The notes: generated by a model not told the origin, from the letters alone. A stretch of 21,718 nt of DNA from Kiritimatiellia bacterium (GCA_016296065.1 JAEDKA010000064.1:1-21718); one strand, 5' to 3'; numbered from the stretch's first letter, positions 1-8,331 are shown. Numbers and translations are program-made.

Positions 1-2
1 AC

Positions 3-908
3 GTGCAGGAGAACTCCGAGCTCGACCTCTTCGAGCACTTCCACAAGATGGCGTCCCGCAAGAGCGAGATCGACGCGATCGTGAAGGACATGCAGAAGGA
101 GCTCGGCAAGAAGTGCCCTTATCCGGACCTCCTTCCCCAGCTCGCGCAGTTCGAGCTCGCGCTCATGGACTGGTACGAGAAGCAGCGCGGCGCGTCCGAG
201 TACGCCGTCTTCGCGAACAAGTGCTGGCCCGCGTTCCAGACGAGCTTCCACTTCGTCCCGTGCTACGTCAACTCCCGCCTTACCGGCCGCGGCATTCCCG
301 TCGCGTGCGAGGTCGACCTCTATGGCGCGGTCTCGGAGTACATGCTCGAGTGCGCGACCGAGAAGCCGGCGACGCTCCTTGACATCAACAACTCCGTTCC
401 GGACGACATCCTGCCGAAGGGCATCAAGCTCTGCGGCGCGGAGAAGCGCGACCTCTACATGGGCTTCCACTGCGGCAACACCTGCAGCTCGTGCCTCAAG
501 AACTGCGGCATGAAGTACCAGCTCATCATGAACCGCGGGCTCGAGGGCGGCGGCAAGCCCGTCATCTCGCGCGGCACGATGGAGGGCCAGATCAAGCCCA
601 GCGAGACGACGATGTTCCGTCTGCAGTCCAACAGCGACTCGCACCTCGTCTCCTACATCGCGCACGGCTCGTTCCTCGACGTCAACCCGCACTCGTTCGG
701 GTCGCTCGGCGTCGCGGCGATCCCGGGCTTCGCGCGCTTCTACAGGCACGTGCTCATCCAGAAGCGCTTCCCGCACCACGGCGCGTTCGGCTTCGAGAAG
801 TGCGGCAAGATCCTCTTCGAGGCTCTCGGCCTTCTCGGTGTCGAGGACATCAACACGCCGAAGCCTGCGGGCGAGCTCTACGCCGGGGAGAATCCGTTCG
901 CGCTCTGA
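3..908 (+). CDS. L-fucose isomerase-like protein, 5'-truncated by window edge
   Basis: The C-terminal 301 residues of a sugar-isomerase protein of the L-fucose/L-arabinose isomerase family, cytosolic, expected to interconvert an aldose and a ketose such as L-fucose and L-fuculose. The frame is open to the window edge. The GTG at its first codon is probably not the true start, because family members usually run to roughly 450-500 residues. Visible hallmarks are the Cys-rich FHCGNTCSSC segment near residue 155, a TMEGQIKPSETTMFRLQ segment around 195-215, and a C-terminal FPHHGAFGFEKCGK segment, which corresponds to the conserved PHH segment near the family C-terminus. A strong terminator follows, so this gene ends its own transcription unit. 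The substrate cannot be settled from the fragment. The family call is fairly secure and the exact sugar is not. Confidence 0.8.
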   Translation: MQENSELDLFEHFHKMASRKSEIDAIVKDMQKELGKKCPYPDLLPQLAQFELALMDWYEKQRGASEYAVFANKCWPAFQTSFHFVPCYVNSRLTGRGIPVACEVDLYGAVSEYMLECATEKPATLLDINNSVPDDILPKGIKLCGAEKRDLYMGFHCGNTCSSCLKNCGMKYQLIMNRGLEGGGKPVISRGTMEGQIKPSETTMFRLQSNSDSHLVSYIAHGSFLDVNPHSFGSLGVAAIPGFARFYRHVLIQKRFPHHGAFGFEKCGKILFEALGLLGVEDINTPKPAGELYAGENPFAL

Positions 909-940
909 TGCGCGGACAGAATGCGCCAGGCGCATTGAGG

Positions 941-977
941 GCCGTCCTGGTCCGCGCAAGCGGACGGGACGGCTTTT
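941..977 (+). terminator. Rho-independent terminator after the isomerase-like gene
   Basis: GCCGTCCTGGTCCGC (941-955) pairs with GCGGACGGGACGGC, with one bulged base and a short GCAA-type loop, and is followed by TTTT at 974-977. It separates the isomerase gene from the protease operon promoter. Confidence 0.8.
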
Positions 978-1011
978 CGCGTGAAATCGGCAACACGCGG
1001 TCCGTCGGAAA

Positions 1012-1020
1012 TGGTATAAT
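1012..1020 (+). promoter_or_regulatory. Extended -10 promoter (TGGTATAAT) for the HtrA-like operon
   Basis: TATAAT at 1015-1020 is preceded by TG plus one base, the extended -10 arrangement. No good -35 is visible. Transcription should begin near 1027, only about 3 nt before the ATG at 1030, and no Shine-Dalgarno sequence is present. The message is therefore predicted to be essentially leaderless. Confidence 0.65.
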
Positions 1021-1029
1021 GTTGTAATC

Positions 1030-2376
1030 ATGGGAATTAGAATTAGAATGCTGCTCGTCGCGGCTGCGGCCTGCGTCGCCGGGTGCGTGTCTAGCACGCC
1101 GGACTTCAGGCAGGTCGTGTCGGAGGCTAAGGCGGCCGTCGCGCCGTCCGTCGTGTTCATCCGCGTAATCTACAACGACACGGAATCTGGACGCAACCGC
1201 CAGGGCGTGGCCTCCGGCTCGGGCGTCATCATCACGTCCGACGGTGAGGTGCTCACGAACCACCACGTAATCGACAAGACGAGCGAGATACGCTGCCAGC
1301 TTGCGGACGGCAGGTCCTTCTCCGCCAAGGTGCTGGGCAAGGACAAGGACCTCGATGTCGCGCTCCTCAAGCTCGATCTGCCCGAGGGCGCGGAGCCTCC
1401 GCCCGTCGCGACGCTTTCGCCGCGCAGGCTTGATGTTGGCGAGGTCGTTCTCGCGATGGGCGCGCCGTGGGGGCTCGCGAGGTCCGTGTCGATGGGCATC
1501 GTCTCGTGCAACGACCGCTTCCTCGAGGACTGCGGGGACTACACCCTCTGGTACCAGACGGATGCCGCGATCTCGCCCGGCAACTCTGGCGGTCCGCTTG
1601 TGGATACCGCGGGTCTCGTCGTCGGACTCAACGCGCGCGGGAACATGATGGGCGCGCAGGGCTTCACGATTCCGTCCGAGACGATTCTCGAGATCCTTCC
1701 CGACCTTCGTAAGCACGGCGAGGCGCACTGGGCGTGGTTCGGCTTCAAGATCCAGCCGCTCGAGGACTTCAAGCGCAACATCCGCTTCGACGCGAAGGAG
1801 GGCGCGCTTGTCGCGGACGTCGAGCAAGGGTCGCCCGCCGAGAAGGCGGGGCTAAAGTCGAACGACCTCCTGCTGTCTGTGGACGGCGAGAAGGTCACGG
1901 CGCGCTTCTGGGAGGACATCCCCGCGATTGAGCGCAAGCTCGGCAGGAAGGAGTTCGAGAAGCCGTGCGCTTTCGTCGTGATGCGCGGAGGGAATCGCAT
2001 CGACGTTTCCGTCGCGCCGACCGAGAAGGGCAAGGTCGAGGGCGAGGAGTTCGCCTGCGAGCGCTGGGGCCTTACGGCGAAGGAGATCAACCGCTTCTAC
2101 AATCCCGACCTCGTCTTCTTCGCGCCGGACGGAGGCGTCTACGTCTCCGGCCTCGCGTGGGACGGAAACGCGGAGAACTGCGGCTTCCGCGAGAAGGACA
2201 TCATTGTGTCCGTCGGCGGGAAGAACGTCAAGTCCGTCGCAGAGGTGAAGGCGGAGTACGAGAAGTCCCTTGCGGGGCTGCCCGACAAGACGCGCATCCC
2301 GCTCGTGGTGATGCGCAACGGGCGCCGTACGACGCTTGTTCTCGACTACACCGAAGACACCGAGAAGGAGGACTGA
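1030..2376 (+). CDS. HtrA/Deg-like serine protease lipoprotein with two PDZ domains
   Basis: A 448-residue periplasmic or envelope serine protease of the trypsin-like HtrA/DegP type. It begins with a lipoprotein signal peptide (MGIRIRM then a hydrophobic run) ending in the lipobox VAGC, lipidated Cys19. The triad is visible: His79 in TNHHVID, Asp109 in KDLDVALLKLD and Ser186 in SPGNSGGPL. PDZ-like segments follow at about residues 255-325 (GALVADVEQGSPAEKAGLK) and 365-435 (GVYVSGLAWDGNAENCGFR). The ATG at 1030 is chosen because it supplies the two arginines of the signal n-region. An internal ATG at residue 7 would lose them. First gene of a tightly packed run; the next gene starts 3 nt after the stop. 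Expected role: degradation or chaperoning of misfolded envelope proteins. Confidence 0.88.
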   Translation: MGIRIRMLLVAAAACVAGCVSSTPDFRQVVSEAKAAVAPSVVFIRVIYNDTESGRNRQGVASGSGVIITSDGEVLTNHHVIDKTSEIRCQLADGRSFSAKVLGKDKDLDVALLKLDLPEGAEPPPVATLSPRRLDVGEVVLAMGAPWGLARSVSMGIVSCNDRFLEDCGDYTLWYQTDAAISPGNSGGPLVDTAGLVVGLNARGNMMGAQGFTIPSETILEILPDLRKHGEAHWAWFGFKIQPLEDFKRNIRFDAKEGALVADVEQGSPAEKAGLKSNDLLLSVDGEKVTARFWEDIPAIERKLGRKEFEKPCAFVVMRGGNRIDVSVAPTEKGKVEGEEFACERWGLTAKEINRFYNPDLVFFAPDGGVYVSGLAWDGNAENCGFREKDIIVSVGGKNVKSVAEVKAEYEKSLAGLPDKTRIPLVVMRNGRRTTLVLDYTEDTEKED

Positions 2377-2379
2377 GAA

Positions 2380-4449
2380 ATGGTATCTGCAGTGGCGGCT
2401 GTTTTCCTCGCGGTGACTGTTCCGACGGACAACCTCTCGTCCGTCGCTACCGCGGCGTACTGGTACAAGAAGGACGAGCGCGGCAAGGGCGACGACATAT
2501 CCGAGCAGGCGAAGCCGAGGCGCTTCCCCGCGTTCGCCATCGCCGAGGACACTTTCCTGATCGAGGATCCGCTCGTGCGCGCGAAGCACCTCGACCGCAT
2601 CGAGATATGGTTCCGCGGCGACAAGGTGCCTGCGACCGAGGTCGCGCGAATCGAGGGGCAGGACGCCGTCGTGCTGAAGGCGGGACGCGCGGTGAAGGGC
2701 GTTTCCCCGCTCAAGTTCGCGAAGGGCGATCCCGTCGAGAGGGAGACGTGGCGGTGGAGCAACGACTCGCTGACCGTCAAGTCGTCTGGGGTCGGCACGA
2801 ACGACATGACGTCCGTGTCGGTCGCCACGGGGCGCATCTTCCGGGACGGCGAGTCGAACTCCCTCTACCTCGACAAGGACCGCAATCCGGTGTGGGTCGA
2901 CTTCGGCGCGCGCACGGAGGTTCCGGACGGGAAGTTCGAGTACGTTCCCCCGTCGGAGTGGACGCGCCATCCGGCGGACTCCTTCGAGAAGTCCGCCGAC
3001 GCCGTCGAGCGGAAAGTCTCCGCTGCGTCCGTGGGCGTGCTGCTCAAGCTCGAGGCAGAGGAGAAGGAGGGTCGCCGCTCGTTCATCATCTACTCTTCGT
3101 CCGACGACTCCAACAAGAACGAGATCGACGCCGTGGGGTTCGCTGTCGGCGGAAGGGTGATCGTTCCGTGCGAACTCGGAGGAGAGGCGATCGCCCGCCT
3201 TTCGAAGGCCGAGGCGACGTTCCCCGACGGGTCGTCCACGAACCTCGTATTCGCGGGCGCGCTCGCGGAGTGGAACGCGATTCTCTTCGACGTGCCGGAG
3301 GAGTTCAAGGCGAAGCTCGCCCCGCTTGAGATCGCGAAGGGCGCGGCGGACGACTTCGACAACGCCGTGGCGTGGTGCGTCACGGTCGAGAACGAGAACG
3401 GACGCGTCATTACGGACGCGAAGCGCCGCCGCTTCAGGGGCGTCGATTTCCTGCGCGGGGCGGTGTTCGCCCCGCACGCGGACGGAGGCGACGAATGGTC
3501 CGAGCGCAGGAGCCGCTCTTTCGTCCTCGACGCGGACGGCAGAATCGCGTCCTTCGCCCTCGCGCGCCGCTTCAAGGCCGAGCGCTGGTCGAGCTCCGAC
3601 AGGGAGAGCGTGACGACGTCCGACCTCGCGCGCTTCATTGCGGGCGAGGGGGTGAACCCCGAGTTCGCGCCGCGCCGGGAAGAGGACCGCAACCGCCTTG
3701 TGTGGCTCGGCGTGGAGACGGTGCAGCTCACGGACGCGCTCGCGCGCGAACGCAAGGCGCAGAGCTTCATCAAGAAGAGCTATTCGCGTCCGCCCTACGT
3801 CACCGAGGTCTACTCCGGCTCCCCGGCGCAGACTTCGGGCATACAGGTAGGCGACGTCCTTCTCGCGATCAGGCGCGGGAGCGAGGCCGAGCGCGAGCTC
3901 GAGTCGGAGAGGGACTACTCGTCCCGCGACTGGGGGGCGTTCTTCTCGAGCGAGTACTCCATCTTCGGCGGAACCGACTCCACGCCATGGCCGAATGTGG
4001 AGAACGAGATCAACAAGATGCTTACCCAGTTCGGCTCCGGCGCGAAGGTGACGCTCGTCTATGCGCGCGACGGACAGCGCCGCGAGGCGGAGGTGATCCT
4101 GAAGTCCGCGCCTGTGCACTACAAGAACGCGCCCAAGTCCAGGAACCGCGCGCTCGGGCTGTCGGTCCGCGACATGACGTTCGAGGTGCGGCGCTTCTTC
4201 AAGTTCGACGAGAAGGCGCCCGGCGTGGTGATAGCGAAGGTGAAGCCCGGCTCGCCGGCGGCGGTCGCGGGACTGAAGCCGTTCGAGCTCGTCACCGAGG
4301 TGAACGGAGAGAAAGTTTCTGACGCGAAGGACTTCGCGTCGAAGATAAAGGGGCGGCAGGACCTCGTGTTCGCCGTCCGCAGGCTTGCCCAGACGCGCAT
4401 GGTGAAGATTCATGTCGAGCCCGAGGCGGAAAAGGAGAAGGCAAAATGA
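2380..4449 (+). CDS. PDZ-domain protein with a degenerate trypsin-like domain (probable pseudoprotease)
   Basis: A 689-residue exported protein. The N-terminus is a plausible signal peptide (hydrophobic VSAVAAVFLAV, possible cleavage after ATA near residue 25). Two PDZ-like segments are clear near residues 473-500 (VTEVYSGSPAQTSGIQVGDVLL) and 614-665 (VVIAKVKPGSPAAVAGLKPFELV). Between residues 230 and 400 the spacing resembles a trypsin-like fold: GFAVGGRVIVPCELGG near 253, FPDGSS, then WNAILFDV near 298, and a DADGRIASFALARR stretch near 380. The catalytic His, Asp and GNSGG Ser motifs are absent. I infer an inactive relative of the HtrA-like protein encoded 3 nt upstream, perhaps an adaptor or substrate binder. 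AAGGAGG at 2365-2371, 8 nt before the ATG, supports this start. Its stop overlaps the panB start (ATGA). Confidence 0.75.
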   Translation: MVSAVAAVFLAVTVPTDNLSSVATAAYWYKKDERGKGDDISEQAKPRRFPAFAIAEDTFLIEDPLVRAKHLDRIEIWFRGDKVPATEVARIEGQDAVVLKAGRAVKGVSPLKFAKGDPVERETWRWSNDSLTVKSSGVGTNDMTSVSVATGRIFRDGESNSLYLDKDRNPVWVDFGARTEVPDGKFEYVPPSEWTRHPADSFEKSADAVERKVSAASVGVLLKLEAEEKEGRRSFIIYSSSDDSNKNEIDAVGFAVGGRVIVPCELGGEAIARLSKAEATFPDGSSTNLVFAGALAEWNAILFDVPEEFKAKLAPLEIAKGAADDFDNAVAWCVTVENENGRVITDAKRRRFRGVDFLRGAVFAPHADGGDEWSERRSRSFVLDADGRIASFALARRFKAERWSSSDRESVTTSDLARFIAGEGVNPEFAPRREEDRNRLVWLGVETVQLTDALARERKAQSFIKKSYSRPPYVTEVYSGSPAQTSGIQVGDVLLAIRRGSEAERELESERDYSSRDWGAFFSSEYSIFGGTDSTPWPNVENEINKMLTQFGSGAKVTLVYARDGQRREAEVILKSAPVHYKNAPKSRNRALGLSVRDMTFEVRRFFKFDEKAPGVVIAKVKPGSPAAVAGLKPFELVTEVNGEKVSDAKDFASKIKGRQDLVFAVRRLAQTRMVKIHVEPEAEKEKAK

Positions 4450-5222
4450 AGAAATGGAACGTCGCGGCCGTGAGGGCCGCGAAGGGGAAGGAAAAGCTCG
4501 GCTGCTGCACGGCGTACGACTCGTGCTTCGCGCGTCTCGCGGACGAAGCTGGCGTGCCGATCATATTGGTCGGAGACTCGCAGGGGATGAACTGCCTCGG
4601 ATACGAGACGACGCTCCCCGTGAACATGTCCGACACGCTTGCCGCGGTCGCGGCGGTCGCGCGCGGCGCGAAGGATGCGATGGTTGTCGGCGACATGCCG
4701 TTCGGCTCCTACCAGTGCGGGGACGACGAGGCGGTGAGGAACGCCGTCGCGATCATCAAGGCGGGCGCGGACGCGGTGAAGCTCGAGGGCGGCGCGTCCG
4801 TGTGCGGGCTCATCCGCAGGCTAACGACGGCGGGGATTCCCGTTCTCGCCCACATCGGAATGATGCCGACGTTCGTCAACGAATACGGCGGCTTCAAAAA
4901 GCAGGGCAAGACGCGCGAGGCAGCGGACCAGGTCATCGCGGACGCGAAGGCCGTCGAGGAGGCGGGCGCTTTCGCGGTCACGCTCGAGTGCATCCCCTCC
5001 GACCTCGCGGCGGAGATCACGGCGGCGCTTAAGATCGTAACGGTTGGCATAGGCGCGGGTCCGGTGTGCGACGCGCAGTGGCTCGTCATGCACGACCTCC
5101 TCGGTCTCAACGAGAGGGTCCCGTCGTTCGTGAAGAAGTACGCCGACCTCGCGTCCGTCGTGCGCGGCGCATTCGCCGCGTACGTCAAGGAGGTCGCCGA
5201 AGGGGAGTTTCCGAAGGCATGA
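4446..5222 (+). CDS. panB: 3-methyl-2-oxobutanoate hydroxymethyltransferase (PanB)
   Basis: A cytosolic enzyme of pantothenate synthesis that transfers a hydroxymethyl group from 5,10-methylene-tetrahydrofolate to 2-oxoisovalerate, giving ketopantoate. The protein has 258 residues, normal length. The family signature is clear: VGDSQGMNCLGYETTLPV and VVGDMPFGSYQ. The Mg2+ ligands are Asp44, Asp83 and Glu114 (VKLEGG), and the catalytic Glu181 is in TLECIPSDLA, with positions nearly matching E. coli numbering. The gene overlaps its upstream neighbour by ATGA and its downstream neighbour by ATGA (5219-5222), so translation is probably coupled. AAGGAG lies 8 nt before the ATG. The oddity is context: panB sits among envelope protease and glycosidase genes, not with panC or panD. 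Confidence 0.95.
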   Translation: MKKWNVAAVRAAKGKEKLGCCTAYDSCFARLADEAGVPIILVGDSQGMNCLGYETTLPVNMSDTLAAVAAVARGAKDAMVVGDMPFGSYQCGDDEAVRNAVAIIKAGADAVKLEGGASVCGLIRRLTTAGIPVLAHIGMMPTFVNEYGGFKKQGKTREAADQVIADAKAVEEAGAFAVTLECIPSDLAAEITAALKIVTVGIGAGPVCDAQWLVMHDLLGLNERVPSFVKKYADLASVVRGAFAAYVKEVAEGEFPKA

Positions 5223-6379
5223 TCCGGCCCGGCGCATATCACGCCGCCGCCGCGCTGGCGGCGATGCTCGTCGCCTTCGCGTCGGGCTGCAAGTCTTCGC
5301 CCGAGACGACGAGCGAGACCGCCCCGACCGAGGAGAAGAAGGGCGAGCCGCAGATCGCGGACGTCGACAGCGAGCTGTACTGGTACCAGCGCGGGACGGA
5401 CGCGACGAAGGCGATATGGTCCAAGTACAGGTTCAAGGGCGACGGAGCGCTTCTCAAGAACGCAGCGGGGGACGGAGCGCTGGACTTCTGGTTCTCCGCG
5501 CAGGCCTTCGACCTCCTGCTGGACAGCGTGGGGATATTCTGGCGCAAGGACCTTGCGGCAGACGCGATAGCGGCGTACTTCCGCGACTTCACGGAGATGC
5601 ATCCCAGCCGCGAGTCGAACGTATACAACGACGACATTCTCTGGTGGGCGATGGCCTGCACGCGCGCGGCGAGGATAACGAACGACAAGACGTACTTCCT
5701 CGAGGCGCAGCGCCTCTACGACCACCTCTGGTCCACGCAGGTGGACAACGCGCTCGACGGCGGAATGTGGTGGAGGAGCGACGACCACAAGACGAAGAAC
5801 GCGTGCGTGAACTTCCCTGCGGTGATTGTCGCGATGAACCTCTACCAGGCCACGAAGGACGTCAAGTACCTCCTCCAGGGCAAGAAGCTCTACCAGTGGG
5901 GCATCGAGCATCTGTTCGACCAGAAGACCGGACGCGTCACCGACCATGAGACGGTCGAGGGGGAGAAGTGCGAGTGGGATTTCTCCTACAATTCCGGGAC
6001 TTTCATCGGCGCGTCGCTCCGGCTCTATCGCGCGACCGGCGTGAAGGCGTACCTTTCGAACGCTGTCAAGGCGGCGGACCACCTTGTGAAGGAACACAGC
6101 CGGCACGGGATAATGAAATGCGTCGGACAGGGCGACGCTGGTTCGTTCAACGGGATTGCCGTGCGCTATCTTGCGGAGCTCGCGCGGCGTCCGGGCTGCT
6201 CCGAATACCGCGACTACCTGCTCGCGAACGCGAGCTCGGCATGGACGTCGCGTAGGCTTTCCGACGGGGTGAACGGTCCTGACTGGGCCCGCACTCCTCA
6301 GATCGGCGACGAGATAGAGGCGCAGACCGCGGTGTCGGCCGCGATGCTGTACTTCGCAACATCGAGGGCGTTCCGCTGA
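5219..6379 (+). CDS. GH76-like glycoside hydrolase lipoprotein
   Basis: A 386-residue lipoprotein resembling family GH76 alpha-1,6-mannanases, which form an (alpha/alpha)6 barrel and cleave alpha-1,6-mannan backbones. The signal peptide is MIRPGAYHAAAALAAMLVAFASGC, lipidated at Cys24, followed by a Ser/Thr/Glu-rich linker. The GH76 acidic pair is seen as YNDDILWW (Asp138, Asp139). The tryptophan- and glycine-rich repeats GGMWWRSD, KNACVNFPAV, WDFSYNSGTFIGASLRLY and SFNGIAVRYL also fit the family. The frame extends upstream into panB, but the ATG at 5219 is chosen because it overlaps the panB stop as ATGA and places a good lipobox. GGGGAG lies 11 nt upstream. It probably acts at the cell surface or in the periplasm. 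The exact glycan is unknown. Confidence 0.8.
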   Translation: MIRPGAYHAAAALAAMLVAFASGCKSSPETTSETAPTEEKKGEPQIADVDSELYWYQRGTDATKAIWSKYRFKGDGALLKNAAGDGALDFWFSAQAFDLLLDSVGIFWRKDLAADAIAAYFRDFTEMHPSRESNVYNDDILWWAMACTRAARITNDKTYFLEAQRLYDHLWSTQVDNALDGGMWWRSDDHKTKNACVNFPAVIVAMNLYQATKDVKYLLQGKKLYQWGIEHLFDQKTGRVTDHETVEGEKCEWDFSYNSGTFIGASLRLYRATGVKAYLSNAVKAADHLVKEHSRHGIMKCVGQGDAGSFNGIAVRYLAELARRPGCSEYRDYLLANASSAWTSRRLSDGVNGPDWARTPQIGDEIEAQTAVSAAMLYFATSRAFR

Positions 6380-6407
6380 CGGGCGGTTCAGAAAAGGAGG
6401 GCGCCAA

Positions 6408-7130
6408 GTGAAGTACCGGTACTTCTACCAGACGAAGGACAATGAGAACAAGGAGGGGTGGATCAAGGCGAAAAGCCGCGAGAACGCCTACGCCCTGCTC
6501 AGGAAGTCCGGCATACGTCCGTACCGCGTCGTTGGAGACGATCCGCTCAACTGGAAGCCCTACGCCGCCGGTGCGGCGATAGTGCTGCTCGCGACGGCTC
6601 TTGCAGCGACCCTTCTCGTGGGGCGCGAAGACCGCGCGCCGCGTCCGCGCGCGCAGCTCGACGGGGACAGGGCGGTCATCTCCGCTGGCGTGTACTCCGG
6701 CTGGACGAACGTCCTCGCTTCCGCCCTCGACCGGTGCCTCGCGCGCTACGCGCAACCGGGGCGTTTCGTAGAGCCGTCCGCGCCGACGGAGGAGGAGCTC
6801 GCCGCATACGAGGCCGAGCTTGACGCGGACGTTGCGCTCGTTCCGGGGGAACCGCCGGAGCACAGGATGCTCAAGAACATAGTCGCGAAGATGCGCGAGG
6901 ACATGCGCGCGTACATTGCCGAGGGTGGTGATGTCGCGGGGTATCTCGAGTTCCTTGACGAGCGCCAGGCGCAGGAGCGGGAGTTCCGCGAGAAGGCGCT
7001 CGATGCGGTGTACCGAGCGCCCGAGAGCATGCGCGAGCGCGCGTGGCTCGGGGTGAACGCGAGGCTAAAGGACATGGGCATAGAGCCCCTTGCGCGTCCG
7101 TCGGGCGTAGGGATTGAAGCCGAGGAGTGA
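6408..7130 (+). CDS. Single-pass membrane protein with a GspF-N-terminus-like cytoplasmic segment
   Basis: A 240-residue protein of unknown function. Residues 1-45 (MKYRYFYQTKDNENKEGWIK, then AKSRENAYALLRKSGI and PYRVV) resemble the opening of type II secretion/type IV pilus GspF proteins: MKYxY, then a GxIxAxSxxxAxxxLRxxGxxPxxV pattern. The four-helix GspF body and its multiple membrane segments are absent. One membrane helix lies at about residues 51-72. The remainder is charged and helical (residues 125-215), probably extracytoplasmic or a coiled-coil-like domain. The start is GTG, supported by AAAGGAGG ending 7 nt before it. It lies 28 nt after the GH76-like gene, the last member of the operon. 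Real gene, function not recognised. Confidence 0.7.
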   Translation: MKYRYFYQTKDNENKEGWIKAKSRENAYALLRKSGIRPYRVVGDDPLNWKPYAAGAAIVLLATALAATLLVGREDRAPRPRAQLDGDRAVISAGVYSGWTNVLASALDRCLARYAQPGRFVEPSAPTEEELAAYEAELDADVALVPGEPPEHRMLKNIVAKMREDMRAYIAEGGDVAGYLEFLDERQAQEREFREKALDAVYRAPESMRERAWLGVNARLKDMGIEPLARPSGVGIEAEE

Positions 7131-7195
7131 GTTTCGCGGTGTGCTCGCCCTGCGGCGCCTCATGTCGGAAGCGCGCAGTTTTTTCCAACTCCGCA

Positions 7196-7224
7196 TTGCG
7201 CTTTCGGCGCATTTTTGGTAAACT
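7196..7224 (+). promoter_or_regulatory. Promoter of infA
   Basis: TTGCGC at 7196-7201, a 17-bp spacer, then TAAACT at 7219-7224 preceded by TGG (extended -10). Predicted start is near 7231, giving a leader of about 27 nt that contains AAGGA 8 nt before the infA ATG. A short hairpin, TGCGC (7197-7201) with GCGCA (7207-7211) followed by five T, overlaps the promoter and could be a weak terminator for the upstream operon. Confidence 0.65.
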
Positions 7225-7257
7225 ATCCACGATTTACGGTTAATAAGGAACAGCTGA

Positions 7258-7485
7258 ATGGCGAAAGAAGAAGATCAGGCTATCGAGGTCACCGGGACGG
7301 TGACCAAGGTTCTGCCTGCCACGATGTACAAGGTCAAGCTCGAGAACGGGCACGAGGTGCTCGCGCACATCTCCGGAAAGATGCGCAAGTTCTTCATCAA
7401 GATCGCGATCGGCGACAAGGTCACCGTCGAGATCTCCCCCTATGATCTCGGCAAGGGCCGCATCACCTACCGCCACAAGGCATGA
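7258..7485 (+). CDS. infA: Translation initiation factor IF-1
   Basis: A 75-residue single OB-fold protein that binds the A site of the 30S subunit and helps IF-2 and IF-3 during initiation. It matches the family end to end: GTVTKVLPATMYKVKLENG, HEVLAHISGKMRKFFIKI, GDKVTVEISPYDLGKGRITYR. Length is typical. It has its own promoter, a leader with AAGGA 8 nt upstream of the ATG, and is followed 62 nt later by the yebC-family gene. A GC-rich inverted repeat begins within its stop codon. Confidence 0.96.
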   Translation: MAKEEDQAIEVTGTVTKVLPATMYKVKLENGHEVLAHISGKMRKFFIKIAIGDKVTVEISPYDLGKGRITYRHKA

Positions 7486-7500
7486 CGGCGCGGCGCCGTC
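7484..7500 (+). repeat. GC-rich inverted repeat overlapping the infA stop
   Basis: GACGGCGCGGCGCCGTC is a near-perfect palindrome whose first two bases are the last two of the infA TGA. No T-run follows, so it is not a standard terminator. It could be a pause or processing hairpin between infA and the next gene. Confidence 0.5.
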
Positions 7501-7547
7501 TCCGGAACAATCTCTACTAAAGAACAACAAACAAACAAGGATCAACC

Positions 7548-8312
7548 ATGTCAGGTCACAGCCACTGGGCGACAATCAAGCGCGCGAAAGGCGCGGCGGA
7601 CGCGAAGAAGGGCAAGATCTTCTCGAAACTCGGCAAGGAAATCACGATAGTCGTGAAGGCTAAGGGCGGGAATCCCGACAACAACCCGACCCTCCGCACG
7701 CTCATCGCCAAGGCGAAGGCGGCGCAGATGCCGAACGACAACATCGAGCGCGCGATCAAGAAGGGCACCGGCGAACTCGAGTCCGCCGAAATGGTGGACG
7801 CCCAGTACGAGGGCATCAAGGGCGGCACGGCCGTCGTGGTGCGCGTGCTCACCGACAACAAGAACCGCGCGGCCGCCGAGGTCTCGAACGTCTTCAAGAA
7901 GAACGGCCTCGAGCTCGCGAAGCCGGGCAGCGCGTCGCGCCTCTTCGACCGCATGGGTCAGATCATGATTCCCGCGGCTGACGGAATCGACGAGGACAAG
8001 GTCACCGAGGTGGCTCTCGAGGTCGGTGCGGAGGACGTCATCTCCGAGGACGGCGGCTTCACCGTGAAGTGCCAGCCGAACGATTTCGTCTCCGTCGTCG
8101 AGGGCATCAAGGCGGCGGGCATCACGATCGACGAGGAGAACTCGAACGTCGGTCTCGTGCCGAACATGACGAATCCCGTCTCCGACGTCAACGTCGCGAA
8201 GGCGATCAACAAGTTCGTCGACATGCTCGAGGATCTCGAGGACGTCCAGGACGTCTACACGAACATGGAGACGACGGACGAGGTCGATGCCGCTCTCGAA
8301 GCCGAGGGCTGA
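7548..8312 (+). CDS. yebC: YebC/PmpR family protein (TACO1-like)
   Basis: A 254-residue cytosolic protein. The family is broadly conserved and has been described both as a DNA-binding regulator and as a factor aiding translation through difficult sequences. The N-terminus MSGHSHWATIKRAKGAADAK is the family signature, followed by KGGNPDNNPTLRTLIAKAKAAQMPNDNIERAIKKGTGE and the later YEGIKGGTAVVVRVLTDNKNR. Length is normal. AAGGA lies 6 nt before the ATG. It probably shares a transcript with infA; a strong terminator follows. Family assignment is secure, and which role applies in this organism is not known. Confidence 0.95.
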   Translation: MSGHSHWATIKRAKGAADAKKGKIFSKLGKEITIVVKAKGGNPDNNPTLRTLIAKAKAAQMPNDNIERAIKKGTGELESAEMVDAQYEGIKGGTAVVVRVLTDNKNRAAAEVSNVFKKNGLELAKPGSASRLFDRMGQIMIPAADGIDEDKVTEVALEVGAEDVISEDGGFTVKCQPNDFVSVVEGIKAAGITIDEENSNVGLVPNMTNPVSDVNVAKAINKFVDMLEDLEDVQDVYTNMETTDEVDAALEAEG

Positions 8313-8331
8313 GCGCTCTCGACGCGCAAAG

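Noticed and set aside
1852..4413. An 853-codon open frame on the minus strand opposite the protease operon
   Set aside because: Its translation is Arg/Glu/Val-rich low-complexity text with no motif, while the opposite strand encodes clear PDZ and protease domains. It is a high-GC shadow.
5066..5218. Upstream GTG start for the GH76-like protein
   Set aside because: It would lie deep inside panB and bury the lipoprotein signal peptide 51 residues into the protein. The ATGA-overlapping ATG at 5219 fits better.
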